In this document: positions 27,304 through 37,000 of the stretch, one piece after another
Numbering within the stretch: the stretch's first letter is position 1
Layout of the letters: the number at the start of each line of letters is the position of its first letter
Source: Cohnella phaseoli
Lineage (GTDB): Bacteria; Bacillota; Bacilli; Paenibacillales; Paenibacillaceae
Assembly (NCBI RefSeq): GCF_003386235.1
Contig: NZ_QRDZ01000047.1
Location: 1 to 56,874 of the forward strand
Reading direction: 5' to 3'
Length of the DNA stretch: 56,874 nucleotides
Notes under the pieces: generated by a model
Seen by the model: the letters and a program-made list of their open reading frames with translations, nothing else
Database searches by the model: none
Told to the model about the DNA's origin: nothing
Made by a program: the position numbers and the translations under genes

Positions 27304-27384
27304 TTTAGCTTATAGGAACGCTAGTTTTCCCAGACGTTAAGGCGTTACCGGCGGCGTCTGTTCTCCTTGAGACGTCACAGGCGC

Positions 27385-30300
27385 TTAAGGTGCCGGAGTC
27401 GATCCAGCCTGTGTGAGATTGACAGTTGCGGTTGATGCTGAAAGTTTGTGTACGTTAGCGTTGGCTTGATCTGCCACAGACAGTACGTAGACGGTATAAG
27501 TCACTCCGCTTATTAATGAAGCACCATCCGTACTCTTACTCCCAAGATTAAATATTGCTTGCCCCTGAGTTTGTCCTGGGACTTTTTCAACCGCCGTATA
27601 GACCAGGGAATTATTAGTATAACCGGTCATCGCATCGTTCTCAGTAAAGAGAGTAGACGACTCCCTTACCAAAAATACAGCATACCGAGAGACACCAACC
27701 TCACTTGTCGGGACTGTGTACTTCACCGTAACATTCCCGTTACCGTCATGCTCAGCAAGGACATTCGTCACTGTAGGCGCAGGAGTCGATGCTGCTGCAA
27801 GCGTCAACGAATTAGATACTGGAGACAATGCATTCGCTCCACTGTTAGCCACCGATAGCACAAATGCGCTATAACTAACACCATTCTTGATTTGCTCACC
27901 GTTCACATCGACTGCGTTGGAGGCAAGTCTGAACGAATATTGAGAACTTCCACTTTTAGTTACAACCGTGTAAAGTCCCTGAGTCGTTGTCGCATTAGCT
28001 GTAGACAATGGGAAATTGGACGCATAAGCAGTCTTGACGATAAAAACACGATAATGATTCAGATTTGTCTCATCTGACGCTTTGGAGAATGTAACTTGCA
28101 TGTCTGCTCCACTGCCCGTAGTGCTCGTATCGCCGACATCTTCAATTTTCACTTCAGATGCTGCTGGTACGACGTTATTGGTCAAAGTCACTGCCGGAGA
28201 AGCAACGGACAGAGCATTCACACCGTTAGAAACACCGATACCGACCGACAGGACAAAAATTCGGTAAGGCACACCTGTTTTGATAAGTTGACCGTTAGTA
28301 TCCACTGCGCCACTAGCTAAAGTTAGGCTCGTCGCGGCGCCAGGATTGACCACCGTGTATCCCGTGGTCGAGTTCGCTTTGCTCAAGTTGAACTGACTAG
28401 CCCAGCCCTCGGGTACAACGAAAATTCTGTATTGCCCGATGTTCGTTTCTACCGAAGCTTTCGTGAACGATACTTGCAGATCTTGACCGTTGCCGTAGTC
28501 GGCAACATCAGTTCCCACGACGTTCGTAACAGCTGTCACTGTACCCTTGTTCTCCAGCAGAATCGTGGCCGAAGCAGCGGATAGCGCGTTGCCATAAGCA
28601 TTCGTTGTACCTACCGACAGAATAAACACCTTGTACTTGATTCCGTTCTGGATCAGCGCGCCGTCGATGTCGCGCGAATCGGCATTCAACTCTTGGCTAA
28701 TATTCGCGTTTTTCTTGTAGATGACTGTATAGTGCGATACGGCATTAGCCCAATTCAAATCAAAAGAAGGCGCCGCATTTTCCTTCACGACATAAGCCCG
28801 ATAGTGAGCGATGTTATTCTCATTCGCAGCTTTCGTAAACGATACACGCAAATCCTGACCGTTGTTGTAATCGGCGACATCGCTAACAGCGACGTTCGTT
28901 ACTGCCGTGACATTATTGTTGTTAAGGATGATTGAAGCGGATGAAGATGACAATGCATTGCTGCCGCTTGTAGTGCCTACCGACATCACGAATACCCGAT
29001 AGGCGACTCCATTCTGAATGGTCGCCCCGTCCACGTCGCGCGCGCCCGCTGCCAACGCCTGAACGATGTTCGAGTTCTTTTTAGCGATCGTCGTATAGTT
29101 GCTTGAATTCGTGACTGCATTTGCAGTAGCCAAGCCGAAGCTGCCGGCGTTCCACTCCTTGACGACGAAAACGCGATAATTCTGAATCAACGATTCGTTG
29201 GCAACTTTTGTGAACGATACTTGCAGGTCGCGGCCGTTGTTATAATCTGCAATATCGCTGACCGAGAGATTGGTTACCGCCTGGACTCCAGAATACTTGA
29301 GCGTAATACTTGCGGAAGCCACCGAGAGCGCATTAGCATAATTGCTGTTGTTAGACACGCCCATGACGAACACACGATAAGCGACGCCGTTCGTCAACCT
29401 GTTGCCCTTCGTATCTCTCATATTTGAAGTAAGAGTAATGTTGTAGTTGCTGCCCGTTCTGTATTGATCGTAATAATTGCCGGAAGCCACGCGATTCGCT
29501 TCCGTCAGGTTAAAGCTGGAGTAGTCGGCCTCTCTTACGACGAAAATACGGTACGAGCCGATTCTGGATTCGTCGTTAGGCTTGTTGAATATCACTTGCA
29601 GGTCGCGGCCGTCCCCATTGTCGTCCACATCCGCCACTCCCGTAATGACCGGAGTCTGAGCGGAAGTTCCGAGCGTCGTCGATGCCGAACCGGTTGATAG
29701 CGAGTGCGACCAGTTAGCCGTATTCGAGCTGACTGCCATAACAAAAGCCGTATACGCGACTCCATTACGGATTGAATCGCCGGAAGTGTCCCGAGCGCTC
29801 GAATTCAGCGTTACGTTAATCGCGCCCGACCCCGACGTTTTGGCAACAGTCGTATAGTACGAGCTGGACATACCGTTCGCTTGAGACAGGTTAAAGCTGG
29901 AGGCATTGGACGTTTTAACGATCATCACTCTGTAGCCCGTAATGTTGCTTTCGTTAGAGGCTTTAGAGAACGAAACCCGCAGATCGCGGCCGTCGGCATA
30001 ATCGCTGATATCCTCGATCTTAACGTTCGTCGCTTGACCGACGGCAGGATTCGATTTCAACGTAATCGAGATCGAAGAGTCGGAGAGAGCATTCGAATCC
30101 GTCCCTAACGTCAGGACAAATACTTTGTAAGCTTGATTCGCGCGAAGCAGCGCTCCGTCAACGTCCTTGCTCTGAGCAGTTAGCGTTACGCGCTGATAAG
30201 AGCCGGACTTGGATACGGATGTATAATTAGCCGCACCGACGGACAGAGCCTTGGCCAGATTAAAGGAAGAGACGTTCTCCGCCTTCACGACCAGAATCCG

Positions 30301-30861
30301 ATAGCCATTGACATTCGCTTGGTCGGACGGCGTCGAGAAGCTGACCTGCAAATCGCGGCCGTCGCCGTTTTGGGAAACTTCCGTTACTCCAAGCTGCGTA
30401 ACTTTGCCAACTTGCTGGATTGCCTTAGTCGTAATGATGACGCTTTGCGACAGTTTATCCCAGCGTACGTCGTCGCCCAGCGCTTCGCTGACGAAACGCA
30501 CCGGAACCATCGTGCTTCCTTGCAGCACGCGAGCCGGAGAATCCAGCGTTACCGTCTGATCGTTGATCGTGGCCGTTCTGGCGCCGATCGTCAGCACGAT
30601 CGTCGTATCCCGCTTCTTGGCCGTAACCGTCTTGGCCTTCTGGTTCCAGATCACCTGCGCGTTCAGCGCCTCGAAAATACTGCGCAGCGGCACCATCGTA
30701 TATCCGCCGATCAGTAATGGAGGTTGGGTCGTTTGAAGAACTTGGCCGTCGATGAAAACACGGATTGGAGTGGCGGCTTTGGCTTGTTGCGGTTGATTAA
30801 AGAATGAAAATACGATAGCGAAAGCGGCTAACAAGGAAAGAAATTTGCGCACTTGACTCAT
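27385..30861 (-). CDS. Secreted protein: copper-amine-oxidase N-terminal domain plus eight ~120-residue repeats
   Basis: 1158 residues. Signal peptide about 1-29 (ends QQAKA). About 30-145 is a Cu_amine_oxidN1 domain (VFIDGQVLQTTQPPLLIGGY, TMVPLRSIFEALNAQVIWN, TMVPVRFVSEALGDDVRWD), a module common in Paenibacillus surface proteins and not itself an oxidase. From about 150 to the end there are eight tandem repeats of about 115-125 residues. Each starts with a strand, then DxxDxxNGRDLQVSF.K..E, a strand YRVFVVKE, SFNL..AN, NGVAYRVFVMSVG and NALS.ASASI.L. They look like FnIII-like beta sandwiches; the D/N/G loop (DDNGDGRDLQV) could bind calcium. No catalytic residues are evident. Most likely an adhesive or structural surface protein. 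Confidence 0.88.
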   Translation of the reverse strand: MSQVRKFLSLLAAFAIVFSFFNQPQQAKAATPIRVFIDGQVLQTTQPPLLIGGYTMVPLRSIFEALNAQVIWNQKAKTVTAKKRDTTIVLTIGARTATINDQTVTLDSPARVLQGSTMVPVRFVSEALGDDVRWDKLSQSVIITTKAIQQVGKVTQLGVTEVSQNGDGRDLQVSFSTPSDQANVNGYRILVVKAENVSSFNLAKALSVGAANYTSVSKSGSYQRVTLTAQSKDVDGALLRANQAYKVFVLTLGTDSNALSDSSISITLKSNPAVGQATNVKIEDISDYADGRDLRVSFSKASNESNITGYRVMIVKTSNASSFNLSQANGMSSSYYTTVAKTSGSGAINVTLNSSARDTSGDSIRNGVAYTAFVMAVSSNTANWSHSLSTGSASTTLGTSAQTPVITGVADVDDNGDGRDLQVIFNKPNDESRIGSYRIFVVREADYSSFNLTEANRVASGNYYDQYRTGSNYNITLTSNMRDTKGNRLTNGVAYRVFVMGVSNNSNYANALSVASASITLKYSGVQAVTNLSVSDIADYNNGRDLQVSFTKVANESLIQNYRVFVVKEWNAGSFGLATANAVTNSSNYTTIAKKNSNIVQALAAGARDVDGATIQNGVAYRVFVMSVGTTSGSNALSSSSASIILNNNNVTAVTNVAVSDVADYNNGQDLRVSFTKAANENNIAHYRAYVVKENAAPSFDLNWANAVSHYTVIYKKNANISQELNADSRDIDGALIQNGIKYKVFILSVGTTNAYGNALSAASATILLENKGTVTAVTNVVGTDVADYGNGQDLQVSFTKASVETNIGQYRIFVVPEGWASQFNLSKANSTTGYTVVNPGAATSLTLASGAVDTNGQLIKTGVPYRIFVLSVGIGVSNGVNALSVASPAVTLTNNVVPAASEVKIEDVGDTSTTGSGADMQVTFSKASDETNLNHYRVFIVKTAYASNFPLSTANATTTQGLYTVVTKSGSSQYSFRLASNAVDVNGEQIKNGVSYSAFVLSVANSGANALSPVSNSLTLAAASTPAPTVTNVLAEHDGNGNVTVKYTVPTSEVGVSRYAVFLVRESSTLFTENDAMTGYTNNSLVYTAVEKVPGQTQGQAIFNLGSKSTDGASLISGVTYTVYVLSVADQANANVHKLSASTATVNLTQAGSTPAP

Positions 30862-31207
30862 CCTCTCTGAGTAAATAATTAAGCTTCGTGTGTCTGCAAG
30901 CGGCTTATTCCAACATTCGGCGTACGGAGAGTTCTCGGCTCCGCGCCGAATGTCTCCGATCTAACGCTTCCCCGTCCACAAGACGGCACAAGCCGTTTTT
31001 ATACTGATGATCCTGCTACTTTAACGCAATTACGGCAGCGAAAGTTTCAGCAAATCTTCAGCAAACATATAGACGTTGAAAGATATGGAAAGTTACTCTT
31101 TTCCCCGTCTCTCAAGAAAAAATATTGTAGAATGACATAAACCTCTATACAATTCTCTATATATCGCATGTTACATTTCCTAACATACCCAACAAAGAAG
31201 GGCCGTT
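30862..31207. other. Intergenic region between divergent genes, with a long hairpin
   Basis: Contains the hairpin at 30913-30953 and a weaker one (ACGGC/GCCGT followed by TTTTT, 30983-31000, plus direction). TAGAAT at about 31129-31134 could be the -10 of the EAL gene. No gene is supported. Confidence 0.5.
30913..30953 (-). promoter_or_regulatory. Long hairpin in the leader of the eight-repeat protein gene
   Basis: ACATTCGGCG (30913-30922) pairs fully with CGCCGAATGT (30944-30953) and CGGAG (30925-30929) with CTCCG (30939-30943), giving 15 base pairs with a TA bulge and a 9-base loop. There is no T-run on either side, so it is not a normal terminator. It starts 51 bp upstream of the ATG at 30861. 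Confidence 0.5.
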
Positions 31208-32458
31208 ATGAGCGAAATAACAGACAACCGTAAATGGTCCACAATCTACCCGCAAGGCCAACTGCTGACTTATTACCAGCCGATCGTCGCATTGGAGTCG
31301 CGTGCAATTGTCGGCTATGAAGCGCTGGGCAGAGAGCGGGTCGATGGCGAGGTACACAGCTTGGGCTCCTTCTTCGCAAACCTCGAAGTTCCCGTCCAAG
31401 AACACCTGCAGATTGATCGCCAGCTTCGCGAGCAAGCGATCGCCAAATTAAGCGGACTGGCCATCCCTCCAATGCTGTTTATCAACCTTAAGCCCTCGTG
31501 GATTTACCAATCGTACAAGCAAGCAGGGGAACTGCACACGTTGCGGCTTCTGGAGCAATACAGGGTAGATCCTCGCAACGTCTGTATAGAGATTACGGAG
31601 GATGAATTCGGAGATTCCATGGGCGAGCTTACCCGAATCGTAAAACTCTATCGGACGGAGGGCTGTCAGATAGCCATCGATGACATAGGGAGAGGCTTCA
31701 GCAATTTCGACCGTATCGCCCGCATACGTCCGAATTTTCTCAAAGTCGATGTTCATCTCCTGAAAAACAGCGCTGCTCACGACGGCTACTTGGGCGTTCT
31801 TCGCTCGTTCTCCCATCTTGCGGAACAGGTCGGAGCCTCCCTGCTGCTCGAAGGCGTGGAAACCGCACAAGATCTCAGAAGGGCGATTCGGGCAGGAGCG
31901 CGTTACGTGCAAGGCTATCTATTTTCTCCGGCTCAGGCGGACTTTCAAGATAAGCACGCTTTTACACCGCTAGTCGAGACAGAATTAAGTGCGAACCGGC
32001 AAATCCTCGGCAAAACTTTACGACTTTGGGAGGAGGTGGGCCAGCGGCTCGCCGGTAAAGTTCGCGAATCCGGCATACGCGAGCTGCTGGAAGCTCGTTC
32101 CTCCAACAATGCCGACACGACGGCGGAAGCGGAATTCGCCGACCAAGCTATTCGTCGACTGTTGCCCGAACTGGAGGCTTGTTGCATACGTGTTTATTTG
32201 TGCCGAACTTCGGGCATTCAGTTGTCCGCCAATCATTCGCGCAGCGAGCCCGAAGGCTGGAAAATAAATCTCGATTACCGGTTTGCGGATTGGAGCTGGA
32301 GACCTTATTTCCTCACGCATCTGTCTCATGGAACGACGGAAACGAAAATATCGGATATGTATGCCGATCTGGACTCGCGAGCTTGGATCAGAACAGTCTC
32401 GATTCCGATCACTTCGGAGTTAGTTTTGTTAACCGATGTTATCGACTCGTTCGAGTAG
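31208..32458 (+). CDS. EAL-domain c-di-GMP phosphodiesterase-like protein, YkuI type
   Basis: 416 residues. The EAL domain (about 15-255) has YEALGRER (E38), FINLKPSW, CIEITEDEF, the metal-binding IDDIGRGFSNFDRI, FLKVD and LEGVET. Nearly all residues for c-di-GMP binding are kept, with DDIG in place of DDFG and NLKP for the usual N.SP. The C-terminal part (about 265-416) resembles the PAS-like C-terminal domain of B. subtilis YkuI (GKTLRLWEEVGQ near its start). It has no membrane segment, so it is cytosolic. It may hydrolyse or sense c-di-GMP. RBS AAGAAGGG precedes the start. A broken copy of another gene follows. Confidence 0.9.
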   Translation: MSEITDNRKWSTIYPQGQLLTYYQPIVALESRAIVGYEALGRERVDGEVHSLGSFFANLEVPVQEHLQIDRQLREQAIAKLSGLAIPPMLFINLKPSWIYQSYKQAGELHTLRLLEQYRVDPRNVCIEITEDEFGDSMGELTRIVKLYRTEGCQIAIDDIGRGFSNFDRIARIRPNFLKVDVHLLKNSAAHDGYLGVLRSFSHLAEQVGASLLLEGVETAQDLRRAIRAGARYVQGYLFSPAQADFQDKHAFTPLVETELSANRQILGKTLRLWEEVGQRLAGKVRESGIRELLEARSSNNADTTAEAEFADQAIRRLLPELEACCIRVYLCRTSGIQLSANHSRSEPEGWKINLDYRFADWSWRPYFLTHLSHGTTETKISDMYADLDSRAWIRTVSIPITSELVLLTDVIDSFE

Positions 32459-32483
32459 CGGCGCTCAGTCCCATCGTCTGACC

Positions 32484-32613
32484 GACAATTGTCGCTTACT
32501 TCAGAACTCCGGGAGAAGCGGAGCAAGCCGTCGACAGGATGCAGGCGCTGCTGTTTACAAATTATTCCATCAAACGTAACGGCGGCGGCTATCCCGATGG
32601 ACGGTTCACCTAA
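32484..32613 (+). pseudogene. Truncated duplicate of the 48183 gene (first ~40 codons)
   Basis: Bases 32484-32600 match 48194-48310 at about 107 of 117 positions with no gaps. The copy has lost its start codon and RBS and ends in a new TAA at 32611-32613, right after the similarity stops (GGACGGTTCACCTAA). The remaining frame still reads TIVAYFRTPGEAEQAVDRMQ. It sits 25 bp after the EAL gene and before a terminator. Confidence 0.85.
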
Positions 32614-32643
32614 AGAAGAATAATAAAACCTGTCAAAAGAGGC

Positions 32644-32692
32644 AATGGCGATGCTCAGGATGTTACTCCTGGCATCGCCATTTCTTGTTTTT
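32644..32692 (+). terminator. Terminator after the EAL gene and gene remnant
   Basis: AATGGCGATGC pairs with GCATCGCCATT (11 bp) with an inner CAGGA/TCCTG pairing, followed by TCTTGTTTTTT. Confidence 0.85.
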
Positions 32693-32893
32693 TGTCCATT
32701 GCCGCTTTCTTGAGCAGATTATGATTACCTCAAGGCTTACTTTTTGCAGGCCTCGAAGCAGAAAACGACGGAATCCCCGTTGTTTTTAAATGCGGCTTGA
32801 GACAACGCGTGTCTGTCAGGCGTTGATGCAGGCTGTAGCCGATGATAAATTGGTTTTTTTTCGTGAGCATTTTGGGACAGCCTCTCCTGCGAT

Positions 32894-34012
32894 TCAAGCG
32901 TTCCAAATCGCGGTTATGGCCTGTGCGTATAAGCGGGAAAGAAAATCGTTCGGATGATTAATATGATTCCCCGTCATATCCGCATAACGTTTGTGCCGCA
33001 ATAGGTGGGCATGCAAGGACGTGACATCCACGAACGCTCGACCGGGCCCCGACAATTGCTGAAGCACGGCGACGTATGCAGCCTGATTACCGGCAAAGAA
33101 AGTTGCAGGATTGGCTAGCATGGGGGAGACCAAAACAAACTCGGCATCTTTCTTCTTGGCACGGATCGTATCCATGATCGATTCGATGTTCGCTTTGAAG
33201 TCCGCAGCAGACCGCCCATGCGTACCGTCATTCATACCAAAGGCGATAATCGTCAGATCGGGGCGAAGCTCCGCTACGTCTCCCGCGTTAGCCCGACCCC
33301 AATCCGACTGCATGCCCCCTTTAGCCATGTTCGTCAGATGAACCTCGGCCGGATACTTGCCGTTCAAATCCTGCGCGACCAATTGCGGCCAAGCCGGCAT
33401 GTATGGCGGCGCGCCTACCGCGCCGCTCGCGTTCGCCCCTTCGGTGATGCTATCTCCGTAGACGGCGAGCTTAAACTTCTCCCCACTAGCTAGCTTTCTA
33501 GCCGTATGGGGGAGAAGACGGGATTGATTCGCAGGAACGGGACCTTGCCACCCTGTCCTCGAGTGCATATAGGTTACTGCGATCTGGCGATCATGAAAGT
33601 AGCTTCCTTCATGAAACAAGACATAGCCGCCTTCTCTCCCGGGCATCGACTCTCCCGGCGCCTCTTCCTCCATAATAAGCTCGCGTCGAGAAACGACCGG
33701 AACGCCGGATCCATGAGGAAAAATCAGCCTGCCATCCTTTAACGCATAGTCCCTCCCTTCCTCGTACTGCACATCCATCCGGGAATGATGCACGGTTACG
33801 ATGTTCTCCGGTTCGAACAATAACGGAACATACGGTTCAGACCCCTCATTGTCGGATATGACCATACATGATTCGTACCACATCGTATCCCCGTGCCATA
33901 GCGGTTCCAACCACCGCTCTGTCCGGCGTTTTTCATCAACTCCATCATGGATCAAGCCCAAACGAACATTCCCCCCTTCCCTTGCCCTGAGATTGATTAT
34001 GTCCGCAAGCAC
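32894..34012 (-). CDS. SGNH/GDSL-type esterase, overlapping the upstream glycosidase gene
   Basis: 372 residues from the GTG at 34012 (VLADIINLRAREGGNV), chosen because AGAGG lies 8 bases upstream and protein-like sequence starts here; further upstream the frame is Arg/Ser-rich noise. A jelly-roll-like N-terminal part (about 1-180) precedes the SGNH domain: block I FKLAVYGDSITEGA (Ser nucleophile), block III IIAFGMNDGTHG (Gly and Asn), and a late HINHPND with the catalytic D/H pair. This arrangement removes acyl groups, for example acetyl groups, from polysaccharides. No signal peptide is visible, although the gene it overlaps is secreted. A frameshift joining the two is an alternative. Confidence 0.75.
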   Translation of the reverse strand: MLADIINLRAREGGNVRLGLIHDGVDEKRRTERWLEPLWHGDTMWYESCMVISDNEGSEPYVPLLFEPENIVTVHHSRMDVQYEEGRDYALKDGRLIFPHGSGVPVVSRRELIMEEEAPGESMPGREGGYVLFHEGSYFHDRQIAVTYMHSRTGWQGPVPANQSRLLPHTARKLASGEKFKLAVYGDSITEGANASGAVGAPPYMPAWPQLVAQDLNGKYPAEVHLTNMAKGGMQSDWGRANAGDVAELRPDLTIIAFGMNDGTHGRSAADFKANIESIMDTIRAKKKDAEFVLVSPMLANPATFFAGNQAAYVAVLQQLSGPGRAFVDVTSLHAHLLRHKRYADMTGNHINHPNDFLSRLYAQAITAIWNA

Positions 34013-37000
34013 CGGCGGAGCCTCTGACGTAATTAAGAACCGGCAAGGCCCTTTCAGCGCTCCGCTCCCCGATACGGTTAGCGCCCGTAACCAAATACCG
34101 CCAAGCCCCCTCCCCCTCGAAATGGAGCTTGATCGCGAACGCCGTCTCCGCGCTGCCCAGCTGCCGTTCTCCCACGAACGTATCTTCATCGTCTAGCCAG
34201 CCGTTTCCGTTACGGTCAAGCCAGATTTGCACCCGCGATCCTGCGGCGGAAGTTCCGGTAATGGTAAAATTCCTACTGTTCGTTTGCACTTCCTGCTGCG
34301 GCTGATTGATTATCGGAACGGGCATGACGGGCTCTCTTAATCGCAAGCCGACATAGCGATAAGGTGTATTCGCTTCCTTTAAGGCGAATTGAGACAATCT
34401 CTCCAGGGCAGTCCATCGATAGGGATCAGCCGCTTGTCCCATTGTCAGCCCATTCGGCCTGACTTCGACGATCATCTCTGCGCGAACCGAGCCCATATTC
34501 GCGCGAACGATCGCGACACCAGGCTTCAGGCCGGTTGCCCGTCCGTTCTCGACGGCTACAACATCCGGCTGATCCGATTGCCAAACGACCGGTAGCGATG
34601 GAGCTTGGAAAACGCCGCTATCCGTAAGCTCCGTTACGGCCAAACCCGTCTCGTCGCCAATGCCAAGCTTGGAATACGGCTGAGTCGCGAGCAGCCCGAC
34701 CGCTTCGGATTGCGCAGGCTGCTTCACGCGGAAGCCTAACTCTACCAACCCAACCTCCAGCGCGATTCCGTCCGCTTTCAGCATGAAGATGTCCGTGTTC
34801 TCCAACGTCTGGCCCCGGAACTTCGATACATCGATATCGAAGGTGCCAAGCCGCCCGTCGTACGTCACGGGATAGGAGTTGTAGAACGGCTGTTTCGCAT
34901 CCCACGAGCGCATGTAGAAGATTGCCTCGCGTCCTTCATATTCAGGATTGTGCAAGAAGCCGAATTTGCCGGTCAAATGCACTTCCTGCTCATCGGGAAC
35001 CTGCATGGCGATTCTTCCGTTGATTCCCGTTCCCGATGCGCTGCCGGCAAACAAGATCGGATTCGTATACGTTTGCCCATCCTCCATCGTAACGGACGCC
35101 GGTCTGGACGCTCCGCCGTAAGCCGTAGAAGAACCGAACGGGAACGCCGCGTAAGTCGGCTCGACCGTCCAAGTCCCTTCATCCGCGTACACGGACAATA
35201 AATCCGTATACGTAAAATCGTCTCCGATGACGTGAACGTAGCTTCTGGCTACGAATTCATTCGTAACCAAGGTGATTTCCGCCGTTCCCTTGGCTAAGGC
35301 CGTGACTTCGCCTTGCGGCGATACGGCAACCAGATCGGGACGGCTGCTGTGGAAGGCAGCGCCCGTTGTTGATGTCCACGCTTCTTTGCTGCCGTCGCTA
35401 TAGATCATCTGAACAGCTAGCGCTTCCGTCGAACCCGCTTGCAGTGTCTTATTCTTCTCGGCGAACGCCAGGCTCTGAAGCTTCTTCTGCGGCGCTTCGT
35501 CCTCATAGACCAGCTTAAGCTCCGTCAGATCGACTTTACCGTAAGTAATCGCCGTAACGGATTTATTCCTTACGTTCACGTCTATTCTGATCTTCTGTCC
35601 CGCGAACGCGGACAGATCCGCTTCCATCGTCGTTCCCGCTCCCGTAACGGACAGATCCTTCTGGAGCACGAACAGGCTTCCGGCGCCGCCTTCCTTGTAC
35701 CCTTCGAGGATCAGGGAATTGTACGTCCCTTCCGGCGTTCCTTGCGGATAGCGGAACGTCGCCACGGCTTTGACGCCGTTCTTGTTCGGGATCTGCAGCG
35801 AATCCAACGACCCGCTAACCTGCTCGCCTGACTGCAGCGGCTCGTAACGATAGACGCCGGAATAGGTTTGGCCGTTCTCGGATACGACATTCGCCATCGC
35901 TTTCGCCGTTCCGTAACCGTTGCCGGCCCCGAAAGTAAACGGATGCCAGCCGTTCGTCATCGACCACGTGCTCCAAGTCGCATTCTCCAGCAGCAGAAGG
36001 AGCGATTGTTCGGAAGGCTGCTTCACTTTGATAACAAGCGAGCCGCTAATTCCCCCTAAAGTAGCCGTAATGACGGTTTGTCCTTGGGCATGGACGGACA
36101 ATTGACCCGATGTCGTTATCGACGCTACGCTCTCGTCGCTGCTCGTCCAAGTCGGCGCTCCCGCCATTTCGTCCCGATAGAAGTAGTAGCCGTCGGGCGT
36201 TATTCCCGTAACGTCGAGACTCAGCAGCGAGCCGGCTATTACCTCCAACGTTCGCGGCTGGTTCGCCTCCAATTGCTGATGCTCCAGCGTCTCGCCGGAC
36301 ACGCGAACAACAAGCTTCGCAAGCGTCGTAGCATATGCGTGATCTCCTTTTAGATGAAGATCGCTTTTCTTGCCGTTATAAAAGACCAATGTTTGCGGAC
36401 CTGCCGTCGTAACCGACAGCTTCCCGTCCGGATCGGGGTGCACCGTCCGGTCGTTCATGATATCGTACTTCGGCTTGGCATCCGCGAAATAGATCGTATC
36501 GGTTCCAGCCGCAGGATGCGTCACGGCTGTGAACGATTCGTTCGCGTTCACCTGAAGACCCGTTCGGGAGTATAGGTGAACACCCGCTGCGTCGGCCAGG
36601 TTGCGGTACAACTGCACCGAGGAAATGGAAGGCGAACCGATCCATACCTCCATTCCGCCCCCGCTATTTGTTCGATAAGCGGCGGTAACCTGCGCATCAG
36701 TTCGGCCTAGCACTCGAACGCCGCTCGAATCCTCGGCCGAGAACATCGGGATTTGCGTAACGGAGCCGCCCAATTCCTCGCCCTGGGCGATACCGGCAAG
36801 CAAGGGCTCGGCAGGGTCCCCTATGGCCTCAATTCGGTACGAACGGGGAGCCGACTCCTCCGTCGCGAATCCCGTCACTTCCTCGATCTGATCGGCGGAA
36901 CGGCGGTCTGGGCCTAACGTGTTTCTTTTCCAATATCCCGAAGCGTACAGCCACACAATCGTTTTTCCCGACCTGTCCCATTGATTCAAGGCGATCCTCT

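Larger units (their letters stand above)
32459..32893. other. Region between EAL gene and SGNH hydrolase gene
   Basis: Holds the gene remnant (32484-32613) and a terminator (32644-32692). From 32693 to 32893 I see no gene and no clear terminator for the minus-strand operon that ends at 32894. Confidence 0.5.

Noticed and set aside
32790..32960. Short plus-strand reading frame near the end of the SGNH gene
   Set aside because: No RBS, no recognisable family and it runs into the minus-strand gene.
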